From JAEUHO01 sp046350655 (lineage in GTDB: Bacteria; Planctomycetota; PLA2; JAEUHO01), in NCBI GenBank assembly GCA_046350655.1, contig JAXMAB010000006.1, positions 124,001-188,000 of the forward strand: DNA of 64,000 nt. The letters run 5' to 3'. Of the stretch, positions 36,445 to 43,792 are shown one piece after another; the stretch's first letter is position 1, and every line of letters starts with the position of its first letter. A program made the position numbers and the translations under genes. Below the pieces are notes generated by a model. It made no database searches. It was not told the origin of the DNA and was given only the letters and a program-made list of their open reading frames with translations.

Positions 36445-37362
36445 GTGCGCCGTGCCGCCCTGGTCTCGCTGCTGCTCGTCGCCGCCGCGGCGCCCGTCCT
36501 CGCGGCCGACGCGCCGGCCCCGAAGCGCCCGCCGCGCCGCATCGAGACGTACGACGGCCCGGAGATCCGCTGGGCGCGGTCGTGGCAGGAAGCGCGGGAC
36601 GAGGCGTCGGAGCGCGGGCTGCTCGTCTTCCTGCACTCCCACGGCTCGACTTGAGGCCCGTGCCACGTCCTCCACCGGTCGGTGTTCCGGGACGTGGACT
36701 ACGTGACGTGGGCGAACGCGGAGACGATCCACCTCCTCTCCTACGCGCTCGACAAGAACGCCGAGGGCCCCGAGCCGCTCCTCACGGTGGACCGCGACGG
36801 CGCGAAGACCGAGGTCCTCGCGGCCTACCCGATGTTCACGGCCGCCGAGGCGGAGGAGCTGGCCGCCGACGTCGACCGCCACGTGACGTTCCCGACCCAC
36901 ACGCCGTGGGTGGGGGTGCTCGCGCCGGACGGCGTCACCGTCCTCGCCTCGGGCGCCAAGGGCACCTCGAAGAGCTACCGCGCGATGTACGACGCGGAGC
37001 GCAAGAAGCTGCCCCCGCCGCTCGCCCGCGACGCGTGGCTCGCGGCCCGCAAGGCGCTCGACGCGTCCGCGGAGGCCGAGTTCGACGAACGGTACGCGGA
37101 GGCGACGAAGGCGTACCTCGCGGCCCGCGCGAAGGTCCCCGCCCCGACGCCCGCGCTGGCCGAACGGCTCGACGCGCGCCTCGCCGCGCTCGAGACGGCC
37201 GGGAAGGCCGCGCTGGCGCGCGCGGAGGCGACGAAGGACGGCGAGGCCCGCTCGGCCGCGGTCGCGAAGGCCCGCGCCGACTTCGCGGGGCTGCCGTTCC
37301 TCGCCCCCGCGGCGACGGCTCCGCCCGTGGAGAAGGGCGCCCCCGCGGTCCCGGCGAAGTAG
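36445..37362 (+). CDS. Exported thioredoxin-fold protein, probable selenoprotein (in-frame TGA = Sec70)
   Basis: 305 residues if TGA at 36652-36654 is read through. GTG start at 36445 with GGAGG 8 nt upstream. Signal peptide about 1-20. The thioredoxin strand RGLLVFLHSHGST is followed by TGA and then GPCHVLHRSVFRD, so the redox motif reads U-G-P-C (Sec70, Cys73), matching the classic CGPC with selenocysteine for the first Cys. The same frame then stays open for 236 codons with fold-consistent sequence, including the cis-proline loop THTPWVGVLAPDGVTVLASG and a helical C-terminus (EFDERYAEATKAYLAARAKV). A hairpin with bacterial SECIS geometry starts 9 nt after TGA. If TGA is a true stop, only a 69-residue stub is made. 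A Cys-to-stop mutation is the rival reading. Probably a periplasmic thiol/selenol oxidoreductase. Confidence 0.75.
36652..36654 (+). other. Candidate selenocysteine codon (TGA)
   Basis: In-frame TGA at the first position of the UGPC redox motif. The Cys at the other end of the motif is at 36661-36663. Confidence 0.7.
36664..36696 (+). ncRNA. Candidate bacterial SECIS element
   Basis: Lower stem CACGTCC (36664-36670) with GGACGTG (36690-36696), seven perfect pairs. Upper stem CACC (36673-36676) with GGTG (36681-36684), apical loop GGTC (36677-36680). The loop begins 22 nt after the TGA and starts with GG; known bacterial SECIS elements have a small apical loop with G in the first two positions, roughly 16-37 nt after UGA. 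The internal loop is asymmetric (2 and 5 nt). Confidence 0.65.
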
Positions 37363-37392
37363 CCGGCGCGCCCGGGCGCCGCTCGCGGCCGG

Positions 37393-37465
37393 CCGGGCCT
37401 CGCGGTCCCGGACCCTGGCTCCGTGGAGGCCCCTCGCTCCGTGGGGGCCCCTCGTTCCGTGGAGG
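37393..37465. repeat. Dispersed repeat copy followed by 18-bp tandem repeat
   Basis: CCGGGCCTCGCGGTCCCGG (37393-37411) is followed by CTCCGTGGAGGCCCCTCG (37419-37436), CTCCGTGGGGGCCCCTCG (37437-37454) and a partial third unit, TTCCGTGGAGG. It fills the gap between the convergent selenoprotein candidate and mutB genes. Confidence 0.7.
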
Positions 37466-37489
37466 AACGTGCGGCGCCGCCGCCGCCGT

Positions 37490-39094
37490 TCAGCCCCCGT
37501 AGACGCCGAAGCGGTCCTCGAGGGTCTGCATCACCTCGCCGAGGGTCGCGCCCGCCTCGACGCACGCCACGACCTTCGGGACGAGGTTCTCCGACGTGGC
37601 CGACGCCGCGTCGAGCGCGCGGAGCGCCGCGCGGCACGTCGCGTCGTCGCGCCGCGCGCGGTAGGCCCGCACGCGCTCGACCGCGCGGCGCTCGGTGTCG
37701 GGGTCGAGCGTGAACGACGGCTCGACGGCCGGCTCGTCCGTCTCGAAGCGGTTGACGCCCACCACGACGTCGTCGCCGGCCTCGATGCGGCGCTGGGCCT
37801 CGTACGCGCTGCGCTCGATCTCGCGCTGGTAGAAGCCCTGCTCGATCGCGCGCGCCGCGCCGCCCATGCGGTCGATGCGGTCCATCAGGGCCGACGCGTC
37901 GCGGTCGACCGCGTCGGTGAGCGCCTCGACGTAGGGCGCGCCGCCGAGCGGGTCGACGACGTCGGCCGCGCCGCTCTCGAACGCGATCACCTGCTGCGTG
38001 CGCAAGGCGAGGATGGCCGACGCCTCGCTCGGCAGCGCGAGCGCCTCGTCCTTGCCGTTCGTGTGGAGCGACTGCGTGCCGCCGAGGACCGCCGCCAGCG
38101 CCTGGATCGTGACGCGCACCACGTTGACGTCGACCTGGCGCGCCTGGAGCGTGCTGCCGGCGGTCTGGGTGTGGAACCGCAGGGCGAGGCTGCGGGCGTC
38201 CTTCGCGCCGAAGCGCTCCTTCATCACGCGCGCCCAGATGCGCCGCGCGGCGCGGAACTTCGCGACCTCCTCGAAGAGGTCGTTGTGCGCGTTGAAGAAG
38301 AACGAGAGCCGCGACGCGAACCTGTCGACCGCCAGGCCGCGCGCGACCGCCGCCTCGACGTACGCGACGCCGTCGGCCAGCGTGAACGCCACCTCCTGCA
38401 CCGCCGTCGCCCCCGCCTCGCGGATGTGGTACCCGCTGATGCTGATGGGGTTCCAGCGCGGCATCCGCTCCGCGGTGTGCGCGATCACGTCCGTCACGAC
38501 GCGGAGCGACGGCGCCACGGGCAGCCGGTACGTGCCGCGGGCCGCGAACTCCTTCAGCATGTCGTTCTGCAGCGTGCCCGAGAGCGCGCCCTCGGCGATC
38601 CCGCGCCGTTTCGCCACCGCGAGCAGGAACGACAGCAGCACGACCGCCGTCGAGTTGATCGTCATCGACACGCTCACGCGGTCGAGCGGGATCCCGTCGA
38701 ACAGCGTCTCGACGTCGTCGAGCGTCGCGACGGAGACGCCCGCGCGGCCCACCTCGCCGGCGGCGAGGGGATGGTCCGGGTCGTAGCCGATCTGCGTCGG
38801 GAGGTCGAACGCGACCGAGAGCCCGCTCGTGCCCCCCGCGAGCAGCGCGCGGTAGCGGCGGTTGCTCTCCTCGGCCGTCGAGAACCCGGCGTACTGCCGC
38901 ATGGTCCACAGCCGCCCGCGGTACATCGTCGGCTGCACGCCGCGCACGAACGGCGGCTCGCCCGGCCGGCCGACGCGCGCGTCCCACCCGGCGGGCTTCG
39001 GGTCCGGTTCGTACGTGGGCGCGCGCTCGAAGCCGGAGGACGTCCGGAACGTGGCGGGGCGGTCGGGGTCGGCGGGGGGGACGGACTTCGTCAT
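37490..39094 (-). CDS. mutB: Methylmalonyl-CoA mutase, large (catalytic) subunit without B12 domain
   Basis: 534 residues, ATG at 39094. Substrate-binding barrel of the mutase that turns (R)-methylmalonyl-CoA into succinyl-CoA. Signatures: PPFVRGVQPTMYRGRLWTMR, GTSGLSVAFDLPTQIGYDPD, ISISGYHIREAGATAVQEVA, RFHTQTAGSTLQARQVDVNV and LGGTQSLHTNGKDEALALPS. The protein ends at LGEVMQTLEDRFGVYGG, where long-form MutB/MCM enzymes continue into a cobalamin domain, so it must use a separate small B12 subunit. None is seen in this window. A TAGCAT box lies 9 nt upstream. It is convergent with the selenoprotein candidate and divergent from the DUF1579 gene. Confidence 0.95.
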   Translation of the reverse strand: MTKSVPPADPDRPATFRTSSGFERAPTYEPDPKPAGWDARVGRPGEPPFVRGVQPTMYRGRLWTMRQYAGFSTAEESNRRYRALLAGGTSGLSVAFDLPTQIGYDPDHPLAAGEVGRAGVSVATLDDVETLFDGIPLDRVSVSMTINSTAVVLLSFLLAVAKRRGIAEGALSGTLQNDMLKEFAARGTYRLPVAPSLRVVTDVIAHTAERMPRWNPISISGYHIREAGATAVQEVAFTLADGVAYVEAAVARGLAVDRFASRLSFFFNAHNDLFEEVAKFRAARRIWARVMKERFGAKDARSLALRFHTQTAGSTLQARQVDVNVVRVTIQALAAVLGGTQSLHTNGKDEALALPSEASAILALRTQQVIAFESGAADVVDPLGGAPYVEALTDAVDRDASALMDRIDRMGGAARAIEQGFYQREIERSAYEAQRRIEAGDDVVVGVNRFETDEPAVEPSFTLDPDTERRAVERVRAYRARRDDATCRAALRALDAASATSENLVPKVVACVEAGATLGEVMQTLEDRFGVYGG

Positions 39095-39176
39095 GGAAAG
39101 CGGATGCTACCCGGCCCGCCCCGCCACCCGCCGCTCCGCGCCCGCGTATCATCCCCGCACCGCAAGGAGCCCGCCC

Positions 39177-39695
39177 ATGCGCCGCCGCACCGTCCTCGCC
39201 GTCACCGGCGCCCTCCTCCTCGCCGTCGCCGCGGCCGTCGTCGCGCGCGCCGCCGACGCGCCGGCCGCCGCGCCCGCGATGCTGCCGAAGCTCGACCACC
39301 CGTTCGTGCGCGCGCTCCTCGGCGAGTGGGACGTGACGGCCACCGGGCCCATGGGCGAGAGCCGCGCCCGCTCCACGATGTCGCTCGTCCTCGGCGACAC
39401 GACGCTCGCGCACGAGTGGACGGGCGACGCGTTCGGCGCGCCGTACCACGGCCACGGCCTGTACCGCCTGACGTCCGACGGCAAGCGCCTCGTCTGCTGG
39501 TGGTTCGACTCGCACAGCCCCGAGCCGCTGAAGATGATCGGCCCCGTGAGCGACTCGAAGGCGGAGCTCAGCGGCTCCGGGCCCGCGGGTCCGGTGACGA
39601 TCGTCTGGAAGGTCGAGGACGGCGCCGTCGAGTGGACGATGTCGTCCGGCGGCACCGTGCTCATGAAGCAGGCGTACCGCCGCGCGACGAAGTGA
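39177..39695 (+). CDS. DUF1579 secreted protein
   Basis: 172 residues from ATG at 39177 with AAGGAG 7 nt upstream and TATCAT 24 nt before the start. Signal peptide about 1-25 (AVVARAADA). Single DUF1579 domain: LLGEWDVTATGPMGESRARS, DTTLAHEWTGDAFGAPYHGH and SDGKRLVCWWFDSHSPEPLK. These lipocalin-like small beta-barrels are widespread in planctomycetes and acidobacteria with unknown ligands. The next gene is a double-domain relative. Confidence 0.85.
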   Translation: MRRRTVLAVTGALLLAVAAAVVARAADAPAAAPAMLPKLDHPFVRALLGEWDVTATGPMGESRARSTMSLVLGDTTLAHEWTGDAFGAPYHGHGLYRLTSDGKRLVCWWFDSHSPEPLKMIGPVSDSKAELSGSGPAGPVTIVWKVEDGAVEWTMSSGGTVLMKQAYRRATK

Positions 39696-39760
39696 CGCGG
39701 CCGCGCGGCGTCGCGCCGCGCGCGCGGGCCCGAGCCGCGAGGGGACGCGTCCCGGGGGGT

Positions 39761-39781
39761 GGGGACGCGAGGCCCGGTGGC
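39761..39781 (+). repeat. Dispersed repeat copy, long form
   Basis: GGGGACGCGAGGCCCGGTGG, the extended version. A perfect 12-bp palindrome GGGACGCGTCCC (39742-39753) sits 7 bp before it. Confidence 0.75.
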
Positions 39782-39869
39782 GGACCGTTCCGGGCTTGAA
39801 TTCCGTGCCCGGCGTGGCCCCATGGACCGCTTCGGGTCGGGGTCCCCCTCCATTTCCTCCGGAGTTCCC

Positions 39870-40879
39870 ATGTCTTCGCGTTGCTTCCGTCCGCTCCCGA
39901 GCGCCGCGCTCGCGTTCGCCCTCGCGCTCCCGTCCGTCGTCCGCGCGGCGGACGCGCCGCCCGCGGCGCCCCCGGCCGCGCCCGCGGCGCCCACCGGCGC
40001 GCCGCAGGCCCCGCCCGTGAAGTTCACGGCCCCTTCTCGGACCTGCTCGTCGGCTCGTGGTCGATCACCGGCAAGGCCGGGGGGCACGAGATGAAGGGCG
40101 TCTCGACCTGGGCGCGCGCCGCCGACGGGATCGTCCTCGTCGAGGAGCTGCGCACCGGCGAGGGCGAGCACGCCTTCTTCGGGCTCGGCGTCACGTCGCT
40201 CGCGGCCGACGGCAAGACCGTCACGAGCACGTGGTTCGACACCGAGGGCGTCGGCGGCGCGTGGCTCTTCACCGGCACGCTCGCGGACGACGGCTGGGAC
40301 CTCGTGGGCGAGCTGGGCGGCGGGAAGGTGAACCTCTCCTTCCACAAGAAGGGCGAGACCGTCGTCTCGCGGATGTCCGCCGGCGACCAGACGATGTTCG
40401 AGATCACCTATACGAAGGCGGCGGCGGCGCCCGGCGACCTCGGGTCGCACCCGACGAAGGCCGTGAAGCACGCGTTCATGGACGCGATGGTCGGCACCTT
40501 CGACGGCGTCGGCTCCATGGACATGGGCGGCCAGAAGTTCGAGTACAAGTCGGCGCTCACGTGGCGCGCGGCCTGCGGCGGCACGGTGCTCGTCGCCGAC
40601 ATGGACATGGACATGGGCTCGATGGGGAAGGACAGGTCGTTCGCGGTCGCGCAGCTCGACGCCGCCGGCAAGGAGATGAAGTTCTGGGGCTGGAGCGCCA
40701 TGAACCCGCCCGGCCGCATGACGGGCCCGGTGACCGACACGACGTGGGAGGGCACCAGCCTGACCCCGTCGCAGTTCGGCGAGTTCAAGCTCAAGATAAC
40801 GAAGACCGAGACCGGCTTCGCGGCCGAGCTCGACATGGGCGGCATGAAGGGCACCGAGACGCACACGCGCCGGAAGTGA
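39870..40879 (+). pseudogene. Two-domain DUF1579 protein, frameshifted near codon 55
   Basis: ATG at 39870 with GGAG upstream gives a good signal peptide and Pro/Ala linker (LPSAALAFALALPSVVRAAD then PPVKFTA). The frame then goes wrong at CCCC (40030-40033). In the -1 frame the protein continues PFSDLLVGSWSITGKAGGHE and runs intact to 40879 through two DUF1579 domains (second: DAMVGTFDGVGSMDMGGQKF and VADMDMDMGSMGKDRSFAVA). Adding one C to the run restores one frame (KFTAPFSD). I see no standard slippery heptamer, so either the gene is broken or the sequence lacks a base. The uracil glycosylase gene at 62 kb has the same type of lesion. A repeat hairpin follows the stop. Confidence 0.8.
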
Positions 40880-40885
40880 TCCCGG

Positions 40886-40919
40886 GACGCGAGGCCCGCG
40901 CGCTCGCGGGCCTCGCGTC
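40886..40919 (+). terminator. 15-bp perfect hairpin from the dispersed repeat
   Basis: GACGCGAGGCCCGCG (40886-40900), loop CGCT, CGCGGGCCTCGCGTC (40905-40919). It lies 6 bp after the stop codon of the DUF1579 gene and is placed like a terminator. The arms are the repeat in opposite orientations. Confidence 0.65.
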
Positions 40920-40964
40920 GCTCCTCCTCGCGGGCCCGGCGATCTCGGTCGCCGGGCCCGCTTC

Positions 40965-41078
40965 GTGACCATCGTCGGCGACCGGGCCTCGCGCCGGCGA
41001 GCGGGTCTCGTGTTGTCGACCGGGCCTCGCGTCGGCGGACGGGCCTCGTGTCGGCGACCGGGCCTCGCGTCGGCGGGA
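40965..41078. repeat. 19-bp tandem array of the dispersed repeat, five to six units
   Basis: GGGCCTCGCG-type cores begin at 40984, 41003, 41022, 41041 and 41060, each exactly 19 bp apart, with consensus GGGCCTCGCGTCGGCGACC. A degenerate unit (GTGACCATCGTCGGCGACC) precedes at 40965. No unique spacers, so not a CRISPR array. It sits between the DUF1579 gene and rluD. Confidence 0.85.
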
Positions 41079-41159
41079 TCGGCCCGCGCGTCCCGATGCG
41101 GGGCCGCGTCCTTGCGGCCATCGCGCATGGTTCGGGGCCCGCGCCCCCCGAGCGCGGTT

Positions 41160-42137
41160 TCAGCGCCGGACGCGGCCGCCGCCCTCGAGCCGGCGCAGCG
41201 CGACGAGCGCCGCGACGAACGCGGCGGGCGGCTCGGCCTGGAACGTCAGCGGCGCGCCCGTGACGGGGTGCGCGAGCGAGATGCGGTGCGCGTGCAGGAG
41301 CAGGCGGGTGACGACGTCCTCGCCGGGCGACGACTTCCAGCCGTAGAGCGGGTCGCCGACGATGGGGTGCTCCTGGCTGCGGAAGTGGACGCGCAGCTGG
41401 TGCGTGCGGCCCGTCACCGGGAAGCAGCGGACGAGCGTGTGCCGCGGCAGGCGCTCCTCGACGGCCCAGTCGGTGACGGCGGCGCGGCCGCCCTCCATCC
41501 GCACGGCCATCCGCGTGCGGCCGGCCGACGAGCGGCCCAGCGGCAGGTCGATGCGGCCCTTCTCGCCCTCCATCGCGCCGTGGAGCACCGCGAGGTACTC
41601 CTTGTGGACCTCGCGCGCGGCGAAGGCGCGGGAGAGCGCGCGGTGCGCGGCCTCCGTCTTGGCGATCAACATCACGCCGCTCGTGTCCTTGTCGAGGCGG
41701 TGGACGATGCCGGGCCGGTCGCTGCCGCCGACGGTGGGCAGGTGCTGGAGGTGGAAGACGAGCGCGTTCGCGAGCGTGCCGTCCTTCTGGCCGCTGCCCG
41801 GGTGGACCGTGAGGCCCGACGGCTTGTCGAGCACGAGGAGCGCGTCGTCCTCGTGGAGGACGGCGAGGGGGCGGTCCTCGGGGACCAGCTCGCTCGGGGC
41901 GGGCGGCGGCACGCGCACCTCGACGGTCTCGCCGCCCTTGAGCTTCGTCTTGCCCGCGAGCGCGCGGCCGTCGACGGTGACGAGGCCCGCCTCGATCCAC
42001 CCCGCGACCACCGTGCGGGAGTGCTCGGGGAACCGCTCGGCGAGCGCCTTGTCGAGGCGGAGGCCGGCCACGTCGGGGGGCAGGACGACCGTCGTGGGGG
42101 CGTCGGAGGCGTCGGGAACGGGCGGCGGAGGCGACAT
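41160..42137 (-). CDS. rluD: RluA/RluD family pseudouridine synthase
   Basis: 325 residues, ATG at 42137. N-terminal S4 RNA-binding domain (GLRLDKALAERFPEHSRTVV, KTKLKGGETVEV), then the catalytic domain with VLDKPSGLTVHPGSGQ and the active-site Asp in RPGIVHRLDKDTSGVMLIAK, followed by RTHQLRVHFRSQEHPIVGDP. It isomerises uridines in 23S rRNA (helix 69 for RluD). The S4 domain and length fit RluD; the exact target cannot be told from RluC-type relatives. Divergent from the HEAT-like gene at 42256. Confidence 0.92.
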   Translation of the reverse strand: MSPPPPVPDASDAPTTVVLPPDVAGLRLDKALAERFPEHSRTVVAGWIEAGLVTVDGRALAGKTKLKGGETVEVRVPPPAPSELVPEDRPLAVLHEDDALLVLDKPSGLTVHPGSGQKDGTLANALVFHLQHLPTVGGSDRPGIVHRLDKDTSGVMLIAKTEAAHRALSRAFAAREVHKEYLAVLHGAMEGEKGRIDLPLGRSSAGRTRMAVRMEGGRAAVTDWAVEERLPRHTLVRCFPVTGRTHQLRVHFRSQEHPIVGDPLYGWKSSPGEDVVTRLLLHAHRISLAHPVTGAPLTFQAEPPAAFVAALVALRRLEGGGRVRR

Positions 42138-42255
42138 CGCTTGTGGAATCAAACCACACCCCTCGCGTTGCTCCGTCGGCGCTCCGTTTGCTGGTTTCCT
42201 AGGCGTCCGGCGGCGACGCCGGTCGCGCCCCCCGGTCCCGTGGAGTTCCCGCGCC

Positions 42256-43752
42256 ATGACGAGCCCCGCCCTCACCGACGCCGACGCCCCGTCGCGGGCC
42301 CGCCTCTGGGTGCTGGGGGCGGTGATCGTCGTGGCCCTCGGCGCCGCGGCGTTCCTGGTGCTGGCCGATCCGCAGTGGACGGTCTGGTGCCGCGGAGCGA
42401 ACCGCACCGAGTTCCGCGAGAAGATCCTCAAGGAGCAGGACCCCGGCATCCTCGGGACGATGGAAGACGTGATGTGGGACGCCTCGCAGGCGGACACCGT
42501 GCGGGTCGCGCTGGCGGAGCTCTTCCTCCAGAAGAACCGGCTCGCGGTGGTGGAGACCGCGCTGACCGACCCGCGCCTCGACGTCCGGGTCGTCGCGCTG
42601 GTGGCGCTGAGCAAGCAGCCGTACTTCCGCAAGCAGTACGTGGACGTCGAGAGCTACGGCGTGCGGGCGACGATCGCGGAGTGGCTGACGTCGCCCGACG
42701 CGCGCAGCCGCGGGCAGGCGCCCGGGCTCGCGTACTTCGTCTTCCCGAACGCCGGCGCCGCCCCGGAGGCGGTGGTGAAGGGCGTCCGCGCGATGCTCGA
42801 CGGCGAGACCGCGGCGAAGGACCCGGCGGCGCGCGCGGCCGCGGCCGGGACGCTCGCGGGCTGGCAGGACTGCGGCGCGGCGCCGATGTTGCTCGCGCAC
42901 GCGAAGTCCGACCCCGAGGCGTTCGCGCGCCTGCGCACCATGCAGGCGACGGTGCAGCTGTTCGAGACGAAGGCGTGCGAGGCCGCGCTGCCGGAGGCGG
43001 CGGTGGTCGAGGCGGTCCTCGGCGCGATCGACTGGCCGGGCGAGGGCGACCTCAACCGCGCGGTGCGCATGGGGGGCGTCTCCGTCGTCGCCCGCCACCC
43101 CGCGTGGGGCGCGGCGCGCGCCGACGTGCTGCGCAAGCGCGTGGCCGACGACGCGACGCACGAGGCCGAGCGCGGCTCGACGTTCGACGCGCTCGTCGCC
43201 ATGGGCGACACCGGCACGATCGACGCGATCCCGCGCTGGATCCACGGGACCTCCGCCGCGATGCGCCGCCAGGCCGCCACGGCCCTGTTCGGCAAGCCGC
43301 CGCCGCCGATCACGGACGAGCAGGCCGAGTCGATGGTCGTCGGCTACTTCATCGACGAGCCCGGCGACGGGCCGTACTCGTACACCGTGCGCGTCGCGTA
43401 CTCGACGGTGCGGGCGAAGGCCGGCGAGTGGGTCGGGATGCCGGAGCGCCTCCGCAAGGAGCGCGGCAACGTCGCGGTCCTGTCGAAGCCCCTCGACGCG
43501 ATCTTCAAGACGGGCAGCTTCGAGGGCGTCACGCGCGAGAGCCTCTCCGAGGCGGTGTGGCGCTGGCTGGCGCGGCGCCGCGGCGTCGCGATGGACGCGC
43601 TCGACGCCGCGTGGGGCGTCCGCCGCGACTTCTGGGCCAAGGCCAAGGCCGGCGACCTCGCCGGCGCGAAGGCCGCGCTCGCGTCGCGGCCCGCCGCCGC
43701 ACGCGACCTCTGGGCCTACGAGGCCGGCGACCAGGCCGCCAAGGGCGGCTGA
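42256..43752 (+). CDS. Single-span membrane protein with HEAT-like repeats
   Basis: 498 residues from ATG at 42256 (GGAG about 9 nt upstream). One membrane helix (LWVLGAVIVVALGAAAFLVL, about 17-36) places the rest outside the cytoplasm. Helical pairs resembling HEAT/armadillo follow: TDPRLDVRVVALVALSKQPY, GVRAMLDGETAAKDPAARAA and HGTSAAMRRQAATALFG. No catalytic motif. A scaffold role is inferred. It is convergent with the SurA-like gene; GC-rich inverted sequence fills the 40-bp gap. Confidence 0.75.
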   Translation: MTSPALTDADAPSRARLWVLGAVIVVALGAAAFLVLADPQWTVWCRGANRTEFREKILKEQDPGILGTMEDVMWDASQADTVRVALAELFLQKNRLAVVETALTDPRLDVRVVALVALSKQPYFRKQYVDVESYGVRATIAEWLTSPDARSRGQAPGLAYFVFPNAGAAPEAVVKGVRAMLDGETAAKDPAARAAAAGTLAGWQDCGAAPMLLAHAKSDPEAFARLRTMQATVQLFETKACEAALPEAAVVEAVLGAIDWPGEGDLNRAVRMGGVSVVARHPAWGAARADVLRKRVADDATHEAERGSTFDALVAMGDTGTIDAIPRWIHGTSAAMRRQAATALFGKPPPPITDEQAESMVVGYFIDEPGDGPYSYTVRVAYSTVRAKAGEWVGMPERLRKERGNVAVLSKPLDAIFKTGSFEGVTRESLSEAVWRWLARRRGVAMDALDAAWGVRRDFWAKAKAGDLAGAKAALASRPAAARDLWAYEAGDQAAKGG

Positions 43753-43792
43753 CGGGGCCCGTCGGTCCGCGCCGCGCGCGCGGCGGGGCCGG

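Noticed and set aside
36445..36654. Separate 69-residue peptide ending at the TGA
   Set aside because: It would be a signal peptide plus one thioredoxin strand with no redox site. The downstream frame continues the fold exactly, so a single gene is more likely.
40020..40040. Programmed -1 frameshift in the DUF1579 gene
   Set aside because: No X-XXY-YYZ heptamer in the right frame and no need for such control in this family. A missing base is simpler, and the same lesion occurs in the SMUG1 gene.
40965..41078. Possible CRISPR array
   Set aside because: The 19-bp units are directly adjacent with no unique spacers, and there are no cas genes.
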